Made by a program: the position numbers and the translations under genes
In this document: positions 6,201 to 7,761 of the stretch, one piece after another
Position numbering within the stretch: position 1 is the first letter of the stretch
Layout of the letters: each line of letters opens with the position of its first letter
Notes under the pieces: generated by a model
What the model was told of the DNA's origin: nothing
Databases searched by the model: none
What the model saw: only the letters and a program-made list of their open reading frames with translations
Origin: an uncultured bacterium
GTDB taxonomy: Bacteria; Verrucomicrobiota; Kiritimatiellia; CAIKKV01
Reading direction: 5' to 3'
Length of the DNA: 7,761 bases
Assembly (NCBI GenBank): GCA_903828035.1
Contig: CAIKKV010000182.1
Location: 1-7,761 of the forward strand

Positions 6201-7164
6201 CTGGGACTATCCCCGGATCAAGGGCGATTATGCGGTCGAGATGGTCAAGGAGGACGGGGCGGGCACCGTGAAGGTGGAGCTCAAGGACGATGCCGATCCG
6301 CGCAAGTTGTTGCAGCGCTACGTCGAGCTCGAGCTCACCCGGCCCCTGGTGCTGAAGGATCTCGTCGAGTCCTTCACCGTGCGGGTGAAGGGGAATGGCG
6401 GCTGGGGCCGCGTGATGTTCGAGCTCGTCGATGCGGAAGGCCGCCTCTGGACCTCGTGCGGCAACCAGTACGCCGGCTCCTGCAATTCAAGCGACAACAA
6501 GGGCGAGTCGTATATCAGCTTTGACGGCTGGCGGACGCTGGCCATTCCCGCGCCGGGCCGGTACCCGGCCCGGGACGTGGTGGCCTTTTTCTCGAGCACC
6601 TGCACCTGGTGGCCGGAGAACACCCCCGAGCTGCGCCAGCAGTTGGTGGAGCGCCAGAAGACCGAGGTGGATTACGCCACGGCCATGAAGGAGTTTCCGG
6701 CCCAGAAGAAGGCCTACGAGGAGGCCAAGCAGGCCTATGACGCGAAGCAGGCGGAGACTCTCAAGGCCAAAGCCGCTTACGCCAAGGAGCACGTGGAATA
6801 TGTGGCGGCCATGAAGAGTTTCGCGAAGAACCGCGTCGATTACCTGAAGGCCAAGACGGAGTATGACCGGGCGCTCAAACAAGGCAAGCCCGCGGGGGTG
6901 GAGCCCGTGGCGCCGCAGGAGCTGAAGGCGCCCTCGCCTCCGGCGCCGGTGGAGCTGGGCGAGGCGCCCAAGGCCCTCAAGGAACCCAAGGCGCCCGGCG
7001 TGTTCCGGAACTTCGGGATCGCGGCGGTGACCTATCCGGTCACGCTGACCAAGATCATCGTGGCCGCGTCTCCGTCGATGCTCTATGTCGCCGACGAGGT
7101 TCCCCTGAAGAACAGGGCCATCTTCATCGATCGGATCGGCGTGCGGCTGACGCCGAAGGAGTAG
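3286..7164 (+). CDS. Exported multidomain glycoside hydrolase-like protein
   Basis: This 1292-residue protein starts with a signal peptide: Arg2 and Arg8, a hydrophobic core at about 10-25, and an ARA cleavage motif ending at Ala30. Residues 31-520 are beta-rich; 218-345 include a GLLTVDGVPFMV segment and a SYAWLHVLAYSR strand seen in PVC glycosidases, and about 395-515 read as an Ig-like sandwich. Residues about 528-860 look like a (beta/alpha)8 barrel of clan GH-A type. Glu641 in KVLHES is the candidate acid/base and Glu765 in KPVWTTEALYH the candidate nucleophile, 124 residues apart. Cys801, 805, 821 and 824 cluster late in the barrel. A small beta domain (about 862-928) and a carbohydrate-binding-like sandwich (948-1108 plus 1240-1292) follow; the latter is split by a coiled coil and a Pro/Lys linker. 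The expected role is extracytoplasmic cleavage of a glycan. Family and substrate are not assigned, and activity is not certain. Confidence 0.8.
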   Translation: MRNGFSGRNATVLLAAVIGAGLFSSFEARAAVPESRPVPLASSQTTQPWGGGELGGTNSKDTATFEMNEPWSGAYHMIAGEVLLPAVGSTFTVPEVKVTVRLDPAKKHNLDLTVGGKAGIRSATVLSNDVKVTWIPFSIRRLGLAVTVQAGALAGEKQAAPLAPADSPLTLTLQNGARVRNVSVTTLPRAMAILPLDACAPATAEKDRSPTNCPAFDPASLPKGLLTVDGVPFMVGERPVDVQFAQKGVDFSRRLKFFTTTPPSAQRPVGTAAGKSYAWLHVLAYSRQMADAVPRMTLSYGDCVSWAGVMDEEVINVPDFSRGGDSPYLVSRVPVKLAEGSAGWLYHLRLPVARSANYWFRNNTSFEFSREKQDLHNQPDPNEFARVPVGLPSSVVVVSATAERAPVEFTYVLTEPGNVFYETSSITLKVSLANRLASRFEGRLYARSAGPGTAEESNVQRSEWTVEQPVTLDKGEAKEIAITVMPAERKKRGWFDLEIGVESGGLPVQVYRNTYAVLAPDTRKAQADSPFGIWEFWGVHTMYGQGKRHSWDIASLIRKGGWRWTYGGDARGRGQAEGPTAEQLFDQFNITYTIRNLPNSYQRASGWWNEKEFEEKVAPIVRENAKTRPKGIDRVYKVLHESRSSDTMLRRYSELLGGVPYEFPAAEKQKVDDQFANVVKYCQAIKKVDPEAKICLINDYPGVGVEYMKRGMPKDAFDYFGSEMANFMREPERQPDWLCLLGLTHQWQLAKEKYGYTDKPVWTTEALYHATNPGNLGLHAQAVIQSREAMLALANGVERMCAAGCIRDVTDDYRWSNWGMCGLCFREPEINPKPGYAMYAWLTQILDQAKYAGRVAQESTSLHILDFARPDGSHVYPVWCVRGRQEVTVAVKGGTPIVYDAYGNTLSAPVVDGKMSLSVCDTPLFVTGAAVEGVVARTPVEGKGEAGEVLLDFDGAAPFKAVAGPSKILEASWDYPRIKGDYAVEMVKEDGAGTVKVELKDDADPRKLLQRYVELELTRPLVLKDLVESFTVRVKGNGGWGRVMFELVDAEGRLWTSCGNQYAGSCNSSDNKGESYISFDGWRTLAIPAPGRYPARDVVAFFSSTCTWWPENTPELRQQLVERQKTEVDYATAMKEFPAQKKAYEEAKQAYDAKQAETLKAKAAYAKEHVEYVAAMKSFAKNRVDYLKAKTEYDRALKQGKPAGVEPVAPQELKAPSPPAPVELGEAPKALKEPKAPGVFRNFGIAAVTYPVTLTKIIVAASPSMLYVADEVPLKNRAIFIDRIGVRLTPKE
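6673..6882 (+). repeat. Heptad coiled coil with an aromatic residue every seventh position
   Basis: Inside the glycosidase-like protein, residues 1130-1199 form ten consecutive heptads. The first position is Y1130, F1137, Y1144, Y1151, T1158, Y1165, Y1172, F1179, Y1186 and Y1193, so nine of ten are Tyr or Phe. The position three residues later is often Ala (1133, 1147, 1161, 1175, 1189, 1196), and the rest is rich in Lys, Glu, Ala and Gln. There is no DNA-level repeat, so the register is held at protein level. It is followed by a Pro/Lys-rich linker (about 1200-1238). Confidence 0.8.
7156..7161 (+). promoter_or_regulatory. Shine-Dalgarno of the third gene inside the end of the second
   Basis: AAGGAG at 7156-7161 overlaps the last codons of the glycosidase-like gene and ends six bases before the ATG at 7168. 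The stop codon at 7162-7164 lies between the two. This layout suggests translational coupling and strongly supports the chosen start. Confidence 0.85.
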
Positions 7165-7167
7165 GCG

Positions 7168-7761
7168 ATGCGCGTTGAATTGAGGGACAGCCTCGAGAAT
7201 GTTTCTCCCGACTCCCGCGTCGCCGGCCGGCCCTGCCGCCGCCTCGCGCTGGATGTGGCGCGCAACGCCACTGCCGCCGTGCACGTCCTGCTGAACGAGG
7301 CGCCGGCGGCCCGGCCGCTCCGGCTTGCCGTGAAGGAGAACGGCCGGCCCGTGCGCGGCGCCCGATGGTTCCGCCTGCTCGATGTGCCCGTGGAGGAGAA
7401 CACGGGCCTGACGGGTTTCACCACGCACACGAAGACGCTGAACGTCTATCCGCACGCGGGAGCGAACAACGCGCCCAATCCGCACGTCATCCGCGAGGCG
7501 CCGTTCCGGGCGTTTGACATCATGCAGCCCGTGGGGCGGCCGTTTCTTCCCGGGGCCGCCACCGTGGCCCTCCGCCTGCAGGTGCCGATCGAGGCCGGCG
7601 CGCGGCCCGGTCCGCGGACGTTCACGCTGGACGTCGCCTGCGGAGCGGATTCGCACGCCTTGACGCTGCATGTTCAGGTGCACAAGCCCGTCGTCCCGCC
7701 CGCCGGCCGGGACAGCCTGCCGTACACCAACTGGTTCAACTACGAGAGCATCGCCAAGCAC
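7168..7761 (+). CDS. DUF4091/GH123-like protein, 3'-truncated
   Basis: The frame is open from the ATG at 7168 to the right edge, giving 198 codons. It begins three bases after the upstream stop with a near-ideal ribosome binding site. Residues 1-180 are beta-rich, with alternating hydrophobic residues and a late GPRTFTLDVACGADSHALTL pair of strands followed by LHVQVHKPVVPP. Then comes SLPYTNWFNYESIAKH at 183-198, which resembles the junction between the N-terminal beta-sandwich and the catalytic barrel in DUF4091/GH123-like proteins, where a (N/Q)WF...D..A motif is usual. Known GH123 enzymes are beta-N-acetylgalactosaminidases, but the catalytic Asp-Glu pair would lie beyond the window, so activity cannot be judged. 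The N-terminus (MRVELRDSLENVSPDS) is charged and shows no signal peptide, unlike its operon partner. The assignment rests on a short motif and general layout. Confidence 0.65.
   Translation, partial: MRVELRDSLENVSPDSRVAGRPCRRLALDVARNATAAVHVLLNEAPAARPLRLAVKENGRPVRGARWFRLLDVPVEENTGLTGFTTHTKTLNVYPHAGANNAPNPHVIREAPFRAFDIMQPVGRPFLPGAATVALRLQVPIEAGARPGPRTFTLDVACGADSHALTLHVQVHKPVVPPAGRDSLPYTNWFNYESIAKH

Noticed and set aside
6487..7761. Minus-strand open frame of 424 codons at the right end
   Set aside because: It overlaps two sense genes with strong start signals, and its product is Arg/Gly/His-rich without motifs.

Overview
The window looks like a piece of a high-GC genome from the PVC group of bacteria, most likely Kiritimatiellota, Verrucomicrobiota or Lentisphaerota. 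This is inferred from protein style: a very large Gly/Ser/Asn-rich protein with an autotransporter-associated beta-strand repeat motif, followed by a giant multidomain exported glycosidase-like protein and the start of a DUF4091/GH123-like gene. No rRNA or other marker gene is present to prove the phylum.

All three genes lie on the + strand. Positions 2-3025 hold the 3' part (1007 codons, start outside the window) of a repetitive surface or secreted protein. It has a short 54-bp tandem repeat near the left edge and two diverged copies of a module of about 240-250 residues. Positions 3026-3285 are non-coding. The first half is GC-rich with an 11-bp direct repeat, and the second half is conspicuously AT-rich with an operator-like palindrome; this is the likely promoter region for what follows. 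Positions 3286-7164 encode a 1292-residue protein with a clear signal peptide, several N-terminal beta-sandwich regions, a central region that reads like a clan GH-A (beta/alpha)8 glycosidase barrel, and a C-terminal beta-sandwich. That last domain appears to be split by a coiled coil with an aromatic residue every seventh position, plus a Pro/Lys linker. Three bases after its stop, with a strong Shine-Dalgarno inside its last codons, starts a third gene (7168 to the right edge, 198 codons seen). It resembles the N-terminal beta-sandwich region of DUF4091/GH123-like proteins and has no visible signal peptide.

The second and third genes are almost certainly one operon and probably act on the same glycan. 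The substrate cannot be read from the sequence. The first gene is a separate unit by spacing and may be a cell-surface or matrix protein; a functional link to the glycosidase operon is only suggested by proximity. No tRNA, rRNA, CRISPR array, insertion sequence or convincing intrinsic terminator was seen. The long minus-strand open frames are shadows of GC-rich coding sequence.
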